From Ixodes scapularis (Eukaryota > Arthropoda > Arachnida > Ixodida > Ixodidae): a DNA stretch of 64,000 bases. The notes below the pieces were generated by a model, which did no database searches, was not told the origin of the DNA, and saw only the letters and a program-made list of their open reading frames with translations. The position numbers were made by a program, and so were the translations under genes. Where the stretch lies: assembly GCF_016920785.2 (NCBI RefSeq), contig NW_024609880.1, positions 61,331,292-61,395,291 on the forward strand, in the 5' to 3' direction. This document shows positions 43,973 through 56,644 of the stretch, piece after piece (the stretch's first letter is position 1; every line of letters begins with the position of its first letter).

Positions 43973-46900
43973 GCTTGAGGGCATTGACACGAAATCCATT
44001 TATCCTATACTCAAAGGAGACCAGTCATCGCTAAACAAAGCGAAAGCCTGACTTCGCTTTCCGGTGACCCCGCTGCAGATGCCCCTGTGATTTACCGTTG
44101 TGAATATTCTTGACTCATGCGGTCATGCGTAAGACACACTCATACAAATGTGCACGTGAATTTAGCGACGCGGCCGATATTGAAGTGTTATAGTGTCTTC
44201 GGTAAGGCGTATTTGTTTGTTTATGCAAGTGATATCTTCTGTTTTGCGGCATAAGGAGCAGCTAGATGTAAAATGTGCGACTGTTCACCAGTCAAACTAT
44301 GAAAGAAAATGTAACAATTCTCTTTATTTAATAATAACTATCCTTCGTTTAAAAAAAAGCCACATTTGTTGTAGGTCATATAATAGAAATATAGCAGTCA
44401 GTCGGCTATCAAACGGCGTCTTAAGTCTCCAAAACAAGGAGGTCATTGCAGTACGGTTGCCAACGTGGTGTCTCTAATGTAAATCCATGGCGGTATTCAA
44501 TGTACGTTCCTATTGCAAAGGGAAAGGGCGGAAACATGGCTCCTGGCTTTGTCTGCAGTCTTTCTCCGCTCCCTTCCTCCGTTCGCTTTTTTTTTTCTTT
44601 TTTTTTTAAGTAAGGCGCATTATTGAGCGGGAACGTACGCTAGACTTTACGGATCGCAATACGCGGCGAACAACCGACGAACTTCGCCCAGTGGCAGGTT
44701 CCCTTTGTGCGCGGTGTCAACAAGCCACTGTTTTGACGACGCCGGACGAAATTCACCTCTTCGTCGCATATTTTTTCTATGGAGTCCTTCCATCTCGATA
44801 AACGCCTCCGAGATTAACATAAATAATCTGGCCAATCCGTAAATCAGCGCGTGCTATGTATAGATGTACGTGTGTAGCGGGAAACTTGGACACTTATAGG
44901 AATACCAGTTACGCGATGTGCGCAAGCAAAACGATCTGGGACAAGTTTCGCATCCCAAATAAAAGCAGAACAAAGAAACAGCCTCGCCCGGAAGCACTTC
45001 GCACCCGGCTTCTGTTTGCCGCTACACGAGACAGCGCAGCGAGAGAGTTTTCACTTCTAGGTTCGAGCACCCACCGACCACATACGAGCACAGGTCTCTG
45101 CAGTTCTTTCATGGGGCTCGTAACGACCGCATCTGGTGGTGTGCCGTGTCTCACTCGGCACTCGCATTTTATCGGCGCTGCTATCAGCATCTGGATTCTT
45201 GTCTAAAAGGACAAAAGCCTTGGGGCTTTCTTTTTTTTTTTTTTAATCGCTTCCCTCGGTGTTGCGGTCGTACCAGACGACCCCCCGCACGTAATCCTGC
45301 GCACACGCCCCAAAGCCCCTTGCTGTTTCGTCTCCTTTCTTGCGCAGTCTGGTGGACGTGCGGGCACAAGGAAAGGGTTTGAGTGACACGCTTAAGGAGA
45401 TTAGTGGAGCCACCATAAGGATTTGGCTTTTCTACGCGTGGCCAATTATGTTTACCCGTTCAGGAAAGTAGTTTTTTTTTTTGTTGTTGTTCTTTGTCAT
45501 GTTTGTTGCGTGTGGCACCCGGCCGATGTTCTAAATATAATCTTCTTCCGGGAACGCGTTTATACGTAAAAGAACATGAATAAAATACTTTTTTTTCCCT
45601 TAAGTTTTGTTGGGAATTTTTTTAGTAAAAGTTGGATTGATGTCAGTGGTACGATGGCTTGTAGACAGTGACTGTTACGTTTTATTCAACTCACCTGTAA
45701 GACAGATATATTTAAAGAAAATACAGTATGCATTATGTTGCATTACATTCAGTAGACCAATTTGACCTGTTTGTAGATTGAGCAGCTAGGGAAGAGAGGA
45801 TATATGCCGTGTCAAGATTCGCAAAGGCAAAAGCCTAATTGCGTCACGCGCATTGCAAGTTTTTCTCGTGAGTCGTGATGATGCTCTTTTTAACTACTTC
45901 TGCCTTGACGCGCTCTCCTTGAGAAAGGGATGAGGTAAAATATGGATTCCCGATAACCTTACAAAAACCCCGCGATCCTTATAGGTAGTTCTTTTTATCA
46001 TATGACTTACTTAAAAAGATTAAAGGCGCAGACAACTAACGCGCAAACTTAGTCCTCAATTTCAGTGAGTTAAATTCCTTGTGTCACGTTTGATGACGCC
46101 TCTCTCCACCGTTCACTTCAGTAAGAAAAAAACATGGCAACTATGGGTGTTAACGTTAAACAAACGACAGTCTGCTTTGTTGTTATAAAGTAATGCCCTG
46201 TTGAACAGCTCCGCACCATACGAGACCAAGGAGATATAGAGTAATAAAGTACGTTTCAACGACAACCGCAGCGCTAGAAAGCAATATCGCGACCAGGTGC
46301 GATATACGTGCGTCAGAGGGTTAATATTGACGCACGTAAGCTATGCGCGTCCTCGCTCGGACCAGACCTTTTTCTCGCCTGGTCCGAGAGTCCCTGGTCA
46401 AGAGAGGACTTTCCCCTACCGCCTTCCTCTTGTGAATCCGTGCCCCCACCACCACCGCCAACAACTTACCGCGGCCCTGGCGGGGCTTGAACCGAACGCA
46501 ACGGAGCCTCACAAAGAACTCCCCCGTCAAATCCCCCGGTGCCAGTTTTTGTCGACTCGGTCGTCCCATAAATTATTCACGAGCAAACAGTGCCAAAAGC
46601 CTTCAGTGTGTATGTATACGCCTGTGGACCCTTCGAGGTATGCCTCGGATCCGGCTGAAGAGTCAGGCAGCCCCCAAACCTGGCAGTGGTGAGGTCACTC
46701 GGCATTGGTGACCAAGACGTTCCTGGGCCTGAAATAAACCCCCAAGGTTTCCCGTATCGCTGCCTGCCGTCACGCTGTTGCGGTGGCGCTGTTGTTGGCA
46801 CGGCGCATGCGCAGAAACGAGCCTCGTTCGGTGTGCACGGAGGAAGTCCGCGACAACGCGATACAACGATAATTACTCTAAGAACCGGCAACGGAGAGGG

Positions 46901-47596
46901 AAACGTCTTATTTCTACATTTTAGCTGAGCTGTGACCAAACGTGCGCCCTTAACGTGTGACCCGGTTCCCAGCGCAATAGCTCTCATTCCCGGAGCATAA
47001 GGTTATCAGGGCGTAGCCTGCAGTTTCGAAGTCCCCTTCCGTAGATAACAGTAAATGGCGGTGCTCTCTTCCCGGAATGTTAAGCGGCTTGTACGCTCCA
47101 TGTAGCGCGTTATTTATTTATTTTTCTTCGTCTAAACGTTTGAACGTCGACAACACGCAGGAGACTTAAAGCTCGTTGTGCGATCGGGAAGAGTTGAGAG
47201 CCTCCTTTTCAGAGTACGCCAAATAGCAAAGGCTGCTGCGAGACGCACCGTCAAATGGTATACTCCTTTCCCTTCAAGTCCTGCCGCCGCCAACGTATAG
47301 AGGATCCAATGGAACCCACCAAGCAGCGTCGAATGTGCACCGTTTGGCGCTTCGCTATGAGTTTGTTATCACCGGCTATAGAACTATACTAGAACACTGA
47401 CTCAAAATTGTATATCTGCCCAGAATGCGTGTGTTTCGTTTTGTTCGCCATTATCCATATATAGCTAAGAGTCTCCAGCTTCGGGTGACTGATGTCGCCT
47501 TACCCCTCTCAACAATCTGAATTACTGTCCCCCTCCCACGCATCGTGTTTCCCAAAAGTGCAGTACGATCGCTGCCGCCTCATGAGTGCCCCTAAA
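43973..47596. other. Non-coding stretch with two small hairpins
   Basis: No gene recognised. Hairpins lie at 46305-46338 (TACGTGCGTCA and its complement, 11-bp arms) and 46356-46388 (CTCGGACCAG and its complement, 10-bp arms), only 17 bp apart. GCGGTGGCGCTG followed by GCGCATGCGCAGA (46780-46814) recurs at 54616-54650. Open frames around 46297-46990 have no domain. Confidence 0.5.
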
Positions 47597-47700
47597 CCTT
47601 ACGATGGACCGCAGACGACGTGACTATAAGCTAACGAAGCCAATCTAAAGCCGTGTGAGTGTCACATGATCTTAGCGAGGGGCGCAGCAACGCCCCGGCG
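47597..47700. mobile_element. MITE, family A, one arm
   Basis: CCTTACGATGGACCGCAG, AAGCCAATCTAAAGCCGTG and TGAGTGTCACATGATC match the right arm of 21406-21615 read in reverse. No matching second end was found. Confidence 0.55.
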
Positions 47701-49150
47701 AGCGCAGTCGCACGTGATATTTTCACAGCGTGGGAGAGGCTGGGGATGAATCGTAGCATACTCTGCGGTCAATCCTAAGACAAAACGGAGCGGCGCAACC
47801 GCCGCAGCTGTTCTCCGGGGACTACTACACCGGTCGTGACGGTATACGGCACGTCTGAGCGGACTAGCCGGCAGTAGCCGGGACCCCCGGAATGAAGACA
47901 AATCACGCATCCTCTAAGCTCACCCCGACTAGGCTGACTTTCTCCCCTTCGTCCGTGGTCCCAATCCCCGACTCTGCGGCTGTAGAGCACGCATATCGAT
48001 GAACGCCATGTGCTCATTCGCCGTTGAGCTGACAGTGCGGTGGGAGCTATACGGGCCAAATTCAGCCGCCTCCCTTTCATCACCTGACCCCGTTCTCTGA
48101 ACCTGGGTATGGGGCTGGAGAATGATCACGTGGGGAGATATATACGTAGGACTGGTCGAACGTGAGCGTAGGTTCCACCGCACTGTCAGCGTGGGAGTGG
48201 ATGGAGTATAGGGTTTCCTGGATATTGAGTCGGGGTTTGCGTGCGCGTGCGGGAAAAGAAGATGGGGCAGGCTAAACGGGTACTTCGAGAGCTAATCCCT
48301 CCCGTCTCTCTCCCACCCACCCCCAGAGTTGGTGGGCGGAGAGGAACTTAGAAGGCCCCCCACGCGTGCACTGCAAGCGCACCGTGTCTCGAGACAATTA
48401 CACCCCGTCGTGTACCGTCATTCGTGCCTCTTTCTCCGCAAGTAGTGTGCGTGCGGCCTTTACGCGGTATTTATGCGTATTTTACGCGAAAATTCCAAAA
48501 ACAGCAACAAAAAAAAAGTATTTCAACTTTTTTTTTTTTTTTTTTTTTTGTACTCCGGATTTCTTTTTTAAAGTACATGCAACTGTTGCTCGTTGACAGT
48601 TACAAAAGCGGCCAGTCTTCACATGCTGAATTGTTTACAGATATGGGCATGCATTGCCTATGAAGAAGTGTTCGTGACCCACGCCTCATTTTGGGCGAAT
48701 TGTAGCCACAATTTACGCCGGAACGAGCGTGGTGTCTGCACATGAAGGTCACTAAATTTTGACTAACGCTGCGAAATTCCATGGAATGTTATTGGATATA
48801 ACCAGATACGTTTCTTCGCTAGAATGTATGCTTAAGCTAACCGCGTTCTTCTCTGGTGAATGTTTGGTTCACCGGTGCAAAACTAAGCGCCATTTGAGAG
48901 AGAGGTCCTTCCCCCAGACTTGGAGAGTATACCCATTACAAGTAATATAACTGCTTGTAATCAATTACTTCTTGAAGTAATTTTGTAATAATTTGATTAC
49001 GTTTATTAGGGAATAATCGTAAAAGTAATCTGATTATTTTGGAAGTACCACAGCTACTTGTTTAGCGTCGTAACCGTTGCTTTCGAGAATTCCTACCAAG
49101 GAATCGTTAAAGCAAGTCTCGACGAGATATGGTTTACCAAAATAGGTGTG
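47701..49150. other. Non-coding stretch, GC-rich then AT-rich
   Basis: 47700-48370 is GC-richer with several open frames but no domain. A T run of about 22 lies at 48528-48549. No gene recognised. Confidence 0.5.
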
Positions 49151-49153
49151 TTA

Positions 49154-49364
49154 AGGCTGGGGTCACACTGCTTGTACATCATACAAAAGACAGTCTGCGT
49201 GCAGATTCGAACGCGAGTCATCACGAGATCCGTGCTTCGAATGCCGCGTGGCAATGAGTTCGAGGAGAAACTTGGGACAAACGGCATTCGAACCTCGGAT
49301 ATTAACGGCGGCTCGTGTTTGCAGGCTTTCTTTTGTATGATGTATGTGCAGTCTGACCCCGGCT
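49154..49364. mobile_element. MITE, family B, complete copy (211 bp)
   Basis: The inverted ends are AGGCTGGGGTCACACTGC and the complement of AGCCGGGGTCAGACTGC; shared ACATCATACAAAAGA continues the arms to about 50 bp. TTA flanks both sides (49151-49153, 49365-49367). A TTA duplication suggests a PIF/Harbinger-type origin. The interior carries TTCGAA-containing blocks in both orientations. Confidence 0.75.
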
Positions 49365-49404
49365 TTAGAAGATAAGTGAGTTCTAAATCGGAGATTCTAA
49401 TCCA

Positions 49405-49475
49405 AAGCGGAGAGCAAGTTCGTCTGCTTCTTGCTCAAGGGTTGGGATGATGTCAGTACGCCCGTCATTTTGAGA
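49405..49475. mobile_element. MITE, family 1, one terminal arm
   Basis: AGCGGAGAGCAAGTTCGTCT then GCTTCTTGCTCAAGGGTTGG and a GATGTCAGTACGCC block. It is truncated after about 70 bp. Confidence 0.55.
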
Positions 49476-49496
49476 CCAGGATAGAGAGAGCTATAG

Positions 49497-49622
49497 GCTC
49501 CGACAGTTTAAGAGACACAAGAGATGGATTATTAGGTTCAAGTTTCTTGCGTCGTCCTTCGGCGTGCTTATCGGCTGATGCATGACCGCATTGACTAAGG
49601 CGCGGTAATAAGATACCGGGGA
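49497..49622. mobile_element. MITE, family C, degenerate copy
   Basis: Begins GCTCCGACAGTTTAAGAGAC. TTCGG, GTGCTTATCGGCTGATGC and GACCGCATTG blocks match the family in inverted orientation (compare AGCCGATAAG and CCGAAGAACG elsewhere). Confidence 0.4.
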
Positions 49623-52600
49623 CTAGAGCCACTAAATGAGCTGCGCTTAGAGTATCGGCACTCCGTTCCCTGGCATTGTAGTGGGCGCCGCCATTTTGGC
49701 TCGTATTCAGAGCAGACGCAACTGCCGATCATCATGATTCAAAAGTGCGACTTCCTCAGCATTAGATCCGGTGTTAGGAAGGTCACGTAATATTGATATG
49801 CTCGGTCGCGAACTGTTTAAACATCTCTGGAGGGCGGAAAAGCGTTTCCTGTGGTTTCAGATGAAGTTTCAGATAACTGGAAACCATGATTTTAAGACAC
49901 AAAATGGCCAAGTGTCGCTACTCTGAAGCGTAGCTTATTTAGTGGCACTACTGGGGACTACACCGTCGCCAGTGACTACAAGAGATTTTCTCTTTTCAAA
50001 ATTTCTCGCAAAAAAAAGTTAAAATGTCTTCCCTCTGCGATAAGAGTCAACAATATACGCGTAAATTATTTCTATTGGCAAAATAAATTACGCATTTCCC
50101 AGATTCAAATCAACAATATATTTCGCGTAAAAGTTTCTTTATTTATTTTAACAACAACCTGCGTATTGCCGAAAGCCGTTCCTCCGCCCAAATGAAGGGC
50201 TAGCATTCCAAACTAAATGCCAAAGTTTTAGCAATAACCGTTCTCTTATACGAAAGTTATAGGTGATTTTCTGAAAATTTAAATGGGTAAAGTGCGGCCC
50301 ATTTTTGCTCATTTTCGATAACTGGCGCCATAGAGCTCCATGTATCCGAGGGCTATGTCGGCCGCTATGTTCCCGTTGAAAATTTCAGAAAATAAATGAC
50401 CATAACTTTTGAATACAATAACTGTTAGTGCTTAAACTTTGACATCTCTTTCGGACTGCTAACGCTACATTTGGGCGCAGAATGGGCGTTTGGGCGATAC
50501 GTAATTTATTTTTACAATAAAAAAAAAAAAAAAAAAACTGTAATCTGTTTTTTTTTTTTTTTTTTTTTTGAGGGGAGCGGAGGGGGGGGGGGGGGGGGGA
50601 GGGGGACAACCTGTACACGTGTAAAGATTGGGATTGCTTTATTAATTCTGCGCATGACTGGATCACGCGCTTATCATCTTATCACATGATTGATCGCAAG
50701 CGCCACATTTTAATCCTTGGGCCCTATCTTAGAACAGAAGGCATGAGGTGCGTGGCCTTCGAAGCGTGACTTTCTTTCTCCCCGGCAGCAAGAGCTTCTG
50801 TCTTAGTTGAGTTGATAAATTGAGAACTACGGCTCCTTGCCGTTCACTTTAATCGAAGATGTTTATTAAACATGTAAGGAAAAGTCGTTATTTATAGTGC
50901 CCGGCAAGGAAGCACTGCGGAAAGTTAGCAACTCGCGTATCTAGATTATAGGAAGTATTCACTGGCGGTCATATCCGTGTGCGCTGCTGCTGAGCGCGCG
51001 CTGACGGCGAGCGTCCGCAGTCCTTTTGAAGCGTGCATTTAGCACCATCAAGGTTGCCGGTCTTAGCAGGCTATTAACGTGAGCTCGTTCTGAGCATGCG
51101 CTCTAAACATCGCCCTCAAATTTGGCATCCATGGAATACGTGGCATGCACTGAGATGATCATCCTATTTGTGGTCATATAGTAGTGGTGGTCTCGCCGCC
51201 GAGCCTGTACCTTCTGCAACATGCATTTCGCACCACCAAATTTGTTTCTCATGACAAGAACTGGTAGGAATGAAAACCAGCGTGGTGCTAGGACGCCATG
51301 TGCAATTAAGCCATGCATACTTTGATTCACTTTAGGTATGTGCGAGCGAAGCCGAAGCTACAAGCAGGGGATACTTGCCCATGAACGACGCTTGCACTGA
51401 ACAATGGCACGTGCTCGGCAGGGATGTTGAAAACCCGCAACACGCTCTTGCAGCTTCTGCTCTGCTCACACTTAAAGTTAAACTGAGTATGGTGCTTGCA
51501 CTGCACTGACCGGGATCCCCCAGTGCTAATTAAAGCTCCAATAAAAACATTCAAACAAAAATTCAACTTTGTAAAAATCACAGTATACGATGTAAAATGA
51601 AGGCTTTCAACATAAGCGGTCATCTTGCAGAAAACGTTTTTCCGTGTTATATAGCCACTTAGTTTAGAAGGAAACTCATACCCTTTTTGTTCTTACGTAC
51701 TTTTTTTGTTTTCTGTTTTTTGTTTTAAACTTTACATATGTTGCCTCCAGCCTTTTTAATTTCTACAGACTGCTAAACAACTGTCGCGTCAAGTAAGGTA
51801 GAACATTTAGAAAAGAACAAATAAAGACGTCTGAAAAAGTAAACTCCGACTTCCCAGCCCGCCACAAACATCTTGTAAGATTAACGGAGGGCGAAAAAAA
51901 CGAACGATTCGCTTCGCGGCCAGGAGACAACGTCCCCCACCGGGTCCGGTATACAGATTGGTACAGGTAGTCTTTGAGACGGCGCGCATTACTTCAAGCG
52001 GCTCTCCCGTGACTCAGCACTTTAGTGACCCAAAGCCTCGAGCCATATACCGCCGGAATCCCCGGCTATCGCGGCAGAAATTTGGGGATACCTCTCTCTT
52101 CTTAGCGTGCAGCGCCAGGCAAAGAGCTCTGGAGGGGGAGATTCGTCCTGCCCTTACGGTCGCCAGGGCGGCGGGAAGAAATACAATTATAAGCAGAAGG
52201 GAAAGAATGCGACGGAGGATAGTAGACTATATTTACGACGAGCAGGTACGTATAGACTCATGTTTATGTTCGTTTTAAAGATAGCGAGGACATTTTCTCT
52301 TTGTCGGAGTGGAGGGACGTTCAGAGAGATTCCGTCCGGGGCATCCGTCGCCGTCGTCGTCCGGTCTCCTGGCCTGGCGAAGGAGACACCTGTAAATATC
52401 GAGACAGCCGCTTAAGCTACGTGGGAAGGACCGACACTTTCTTCTCTTCGGGATCGGGAGCTACGAGGCGCTGGAAGTTTTGCTCGGCCTGTTATTCCCG
52501 TATCTGTCTCAGCATTATTTCTGCTTTTAGTTTTCATTTAACTTGTTCTGTGTCTCTTCGATGAACACGGACCAAATATGAGAAGCTATTCCAGAGAACT

Positions 52601-53244
52601 CTTTGAATTTGGTTATTCGTGCAGCGGTGCTTTATTCACTTTGAGCGCTGGGATAAAAATAGGGAACATAATTATTTTTCACTTAATCCTGACCCTCGAT
52701 GGGGCATTTGATTGAGGTGCTATCGGATAACATACATGCGCCTGTTCCTTTCATTCAACTATCGCGGCATTGGCGAAACATAGAAAATAAAGCAAGGTTC
52801 GTGCGATTAAAAACAATTCAAGTGGTAATGATATCATTAGATAGCCGCTGGCAAATATAGACGCTTTGCACACGCGCCAGATCACAGTCGCCATTGCTGA
52901 CCTATCATTGTCTTACCAAAGCGCCGAGCCACTAAAGCGGGCGTTGACGAACCGCCAGAAAGGTCAATGCTGGGAAGAAGGGCACAGTCGAATCTAGAAT
53001 GGCAATAACCTGTCCTGCTGTGGTAATCATGCAGCGAAGGAATTAAAATAAGAGGAAACACAGAAGGTCGGTTATGGCGGTGCCCACGCACAGCTGCTGC
53101 AAAGCGTCTATAACAATAAGTAGGCACTGGGTGGCATTCTTTATATGGAACTACAACCACCTCGTAATAGAAAGAAATAGCTGTTTATTCACCGTAATAA
53201 CGTCAATTCAGCACCGTAGGGCCAGTTTTGCACACTGAAAATTG
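49623..53244. other. Non-coding stretch
   Basis: No gene recognised. 50519-50605 is a stack of A, T and G homopolymers that can pair with each other. Open frames around 51327-51623 and 51958-52564 have no domain. Confidence 0.5.
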
Positions 53245-53357
53245 TGTTGTGTCTATGTTTATATAGCCGGAAGTTATTCAGCTCCAATGGGTGTCTGGTG
53301 TTTCAGCTTTAGATTAAAGGTTTAGCCAGAGCAGTACAACCGCTGGCCTGGGCTATT
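53245..53357 (-). mobile_element. SINE fragment (minus orientation)
   Basis: TTGTGTTGTGTCTATGTTTA then AGCCGGAAGTTATTCAGC, GGTGTCTGGTGTTTCAGC and ACCGCTGGCCTGGG match the 3' half of the 58482-58770 copy. The tRNA-like head is missing. Confidence 0.6.
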
Positions 53358-53965
53358 TAAAGAGAAACTGGCGGGGTATTTATGCTCGTCAGGGTTTTTA
53401 TTTGTACATGACATAAGAGAGTCCAACTTCCCAGAACAGAATTTGTGGCACGAAGTTTGTTTTCCTTCCGCCCGAAAATCGCCGATCAAGAACCGGCCCT
53501 TTTGAGTCGCGCTCACTCTCTTCTCCGTGGTCACGTGCTGCTTTCTACGGTTTAGACACAACCACCAAAGATAATAAAGGTTGTGGGTCATAGAAGGCAC
53601 AGACTCAATATCAAAGATAGAAATGAAATATACCAATTTTTTTTTTTTGTGGCTTCTAAAAATCCGCAAATACGTTGATTAAAAAAAAAGTGTTGCACAG
53701 TCACGTGACTGCCGTCAACTCTATATTCCTATATGTTTCTTCTTCCTCCTTAGTCCAGTTTCAGTTTCGAGCAGTCGCGCCTTTTCACTTTATTAAAATA
53801 TACGTGACGCTGTAGCGAAGCATTGATTGGGTAGTCCTCTGACACCGTAATATATCGCCAGGCAAAAATAAAACAAAAATGTTGCGCAGTGTCACTGTCC
53901 CTTTGACGTGAACCGCGCGGTAGCAATACTCTACCATACAGCACTGGAAACGTGGCGCTGTAGTA
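53358..53965. other. Non-coding stretch
   Basis: A minus-strand open frame (53322-53669) reads through part of this stretch but has no recognisable domain. No gene called. Confidence 0.45.
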
Positions 53966-54095
53966 GTCACCGACATCTTAAGAAACGTGAGGCTTGACGA
54001 GTTCAGATAACTTTATTATCAGTCCGCAGCGAATGCGATGACAGCATCAGCCGATAAGAAATCCGAAGAACGAATCTCGAAGCAAGTAACGCGAT
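53966..54095. mobile_element. MITE, family C copy
   Basis: Begins GTCACCGACATCTTAAGAAA and contains GTCCGCAGCGAATGCGATGA, AGCCGATAAG and CCGAAGAACGAATC. It lies 83 bp before another copy. Confidence 0.55.
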
Positions 54096-54177
54096 CATTA
54101 GCCACGCTCTGCCTTTGATAAGCTTTCAGTGTGACTACATACCTTTTAACGTTTTTCAACGAATAACCATTCCTACA

Positions 54178-54363
54178 GTTACTGACAACTTGAGAAACGC
54201 AGGACGTTGCTTATTATGTTCGCGTTTCTTGCTTCGTTTTTTTTTTTTTTTTGCGTATCTTTTTTTTTTTTTTTGGTTAAAGATAATGCCGCAATCTGAT
54301 TGGCTGCGGAGCACCAATCAGATGCACGGGACGCGACGCAGCGTTTCTGAAGCTGTCGGTCAC
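54178..54363. mobile_element. MITE, family C copy
   Basis: The inverted ends are GTTACTGACAACTTGAGAAA and the complement of GTGACCGACAGCTTCAGAAA. The interior holds T runs and CAATCTGATTGGCTGCGGAG-type blocks, with an ATTGGCTGCGGAGCACCAAT palindrome. Confidence 0.65.
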
Positions 54364-54748
54364 GACACCTTGAAAAAGCGGGAGCGGCTATACTTGTTCG
54401 TGGCGCTTCACCGTCCTACATGGCGCTTCACCGTGCTCAGTGCCACTACAGTGGCGCCACCGCGCAGACCTCTTTTTCCTTTCTTTCTTTTTTGTACAAA
54501 ATATCCACGTCATTCACCGAGTGCCCTCCCTCGATTGCAGCGATTGGTTCTCCCAATTGTTTGCCGGGAAAGCAGGCGCTCCAGATTTCTTAGAGTGTAT
54601 GACGTCAGGCCACTGCGGTGGCGCTGCTGTCGTCACTGCGCATGCGCAGATGCTCCGCTTATTAACGCGAATCTGGTTTCCGCGCACGCGCAGTCCTATA
54701 CGCCTCGCAAGTGGGCTCATTTTCGTCTTCTGCGCATAAGAAAGGAAG

Positions 54749-55983
54749 TAGCGGTGACGCCAGAACGCCGAACTCTGATTGGCTGATCGCGACCCCCTAT
54801 CTCAGCGTCGTCTGCTCCTTTGCAACGTCGTCTGCTCGCAACGTCGTCTGCGTCTGTCTTACCTTTCCTGCGACTTTCGGAGTGAACTCGACCTCGCCTT
54901 TAAGAGAGGGCAGACGAAATAACTCGAGCGGTACGTTGTTTTTGTCTAAAACTAGCAGACGCGCATCAAGGAGGGAAGTCAAAGAAAGGACTCACTGGCG
55001 AGGTGTCCCGGGGCGCCGAGGTTTGTTTGCTTAGAACCGAGAGTGAGTGTGTTAGTGTCCGCAAGTTCCCTCCCAAATACTTTTTCCCTCCATTCGTGTG
55101 CGGCGAGACCCCTCACTCTTTAAGGCGTCGGCGGGTTGGCGCAGTTAACGTCGTCTGCTTTACGTCTGCTAGTCAAAGCGGTCAAAGCGATGGCTGCTTT
55201 ACCTTTGCTGCGTCTGTCGGAGATTCACCACTTTTTCATCGGCGAGAGTCACCGTTGCCTCGGGAAACAAGGAGATAACAAGAGGAAGAAATTGACCCCT
55301 TAATCTAAAATTGAGGTCAGCAATCAAAATATTATACGGGAAGGGTTCACAAGGGTCGCGCGGGCATATTCCACTCAGCACGCCAGCCGGTCGTGGGCAG
55401 ACGGCCGCCGAGTCGCGGAGAGCCTGCTAGGCCTAACTGCCGAGCTTGTTTGGTCGCGTTCGGTGGGATCGTGGCCGTGGGAGCTTTTCCCGGGTGTTTG
55501 TGGATCCAGAGTTCTTGTTCGTCGTGGTCTGTTTCAAGTACTTTTTACTTTTTTCTTGCTGCTTGAAGTCGGGACGCGTCAGAACCGCACGTAAAAAAAT
55601 AAACGTCCGTGGGTCGTCGCGACTGCGACGTTGTCGGCCATGCTGATTTGATCGTAAGAAGTGCGTAAGACAGCTTCGGAGCTGTCGTAGGATTTCGTCG
55701 TAACCTGCGCAAAACTTACGAAAATTTCGTTTCGTGAATACGAATTTGTTCTTAAGTTTTGTCTTACGCACATTTTTGGCGTAAGATCGTTTCGTGAATC
55801 TGGCCTCTGCACTTCCGAAGGTCGCAGGAAAGGCAAGACAGACGCAGACGACGTTGCGAGCAGACGACGATGCAAAGGAGCAGACGACGCTCAGATAGGG
55901 GGGCGCGGTCAGCCAATCAGGGCTCGGCGTTCTGACGTCACCGCTACCCCCTGCGCGAGAAGCAGACGAACTTGCCCTCCGCA
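54749..55983. mobile_element. Long foldback element related to MITE family 1
   Basis: The left arm 54749-54880 and right arm about 55815-55970 are inverted copies. They carry multiple CGTCGTCTGC units (three in the left arm), ATTGGCTGA-CGCG and the family 1 block ACGCC/GGCGT. The right end reaches CTCCGCA followed by TA, the same terminus as 42198-42412. The interior (about 54890-55810) has a further partial arm repeat near 55145-55225 and a second inverted structure at 55650-55805 with repeated TTTCGTGAAT and CGTAAGA motifs. No transposase frame was recognised. Confidence 0.65.
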
Positions 55984-56470
55984 TAGGGTGGGAAAACGTG
56001 GGTTTGTTTATAAACAGTGTGTTGGTCGATAGCCGTCAATACGCTCTCATTTCATCAAAAGCACTCCCAAACAAAGAAGAGAGAAAAACAAACAAACAGT
56101 GCAGTCTCGCCCGCGTTGCACGCAACCCACGAGGCGAATTACATAGATAACAATGCTATAATGGGGCTAATATACGCCTCGTAGCCCCAGTAACAAAAGG
56201 AAACGGCGGTGCGTCCTTGACGACGCGCATGGTCCGCTATATACCAGCTCGCGTCAAGAATCGGAGCTCGGCGAACCGGTTCGAGGAAATGGGCGACCGT
56301 CCGAGTGGCGGCGACTCTGTCGCGACTCCCCAATCTCGGCCGGCGCAATTACCGCCTGCGTAGCGTTAATTAAACGATATCATTAGCTGCCCCGGTTTCG
56401 CCGGGGGGGCCGGCGCGCGCGACGGCGCCACACCGTATAAGCGACACGGTCCCCCCCTAATCTGACGCGT
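55984..56470. other. Non-coding stretch before a candidate promoter
   Basis: GC-rich near 56240-56460. A minus-strand open frame (56139-56348) has no domain. No gene called. Confidence 0.45.
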
Positions 56471-56480
56471 CTATATAAGA
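56471..56480 (+). promoter_or_regulatory. Candidate TATA box
   Basis: CTATATAAGA lies 86 bp before the ATG of the short secreted-peptide-like ORF. A start site about 30 bp downstream, near 56500, gives a plausible 5' leader of about 65 bases. Confidence 0.5.
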
Positions 56481-56565
56481 GGCACGCTACATCGCATTAG
56501 TAGCCCCTCGCCCTTCGATCGTGCTCGCAGCCATTCCAATAGAACTGACCCCATTGACACCAACC

Positions 56566-56634
56566 ATGCACACCTTCGTCCTTGTTCTTGCTTCTTTTGT
56601 GTGCGCTTTTTTCAAAGGCTTGCGCAGCTTCTGA
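56566..56634 (+). pseudogene. Signal-peptide-like ORF, possible broken or partial first exon of a secreted peptide gene
   Basis: ATG in good context (CAACCATGC) encodes 22 residues beginning MHTFVLVLASFVCAFF, a convincing hydrophobic signal-peptide core, then a stop at 56632. The T run at 56607-56612 is where a one-base change would alter the frame, so the stop may be an old frameshift or a base-calling error. No splice donor is seen before the stop, and 11 bp later a family B mini-MITE begins. The mature peptide is not recognised. Promoter spacing, Kozak context and signal peptide together suggest a real gene start, now interrupted. Confidence 0.35.
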
Positions 56635-56644
56635 TATTACTTTG

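Noticed and set aside
54115..54786. 223-residue frame on the plus strand
   Set aside because: It crosses T runs and two MITE copies and has no domain.
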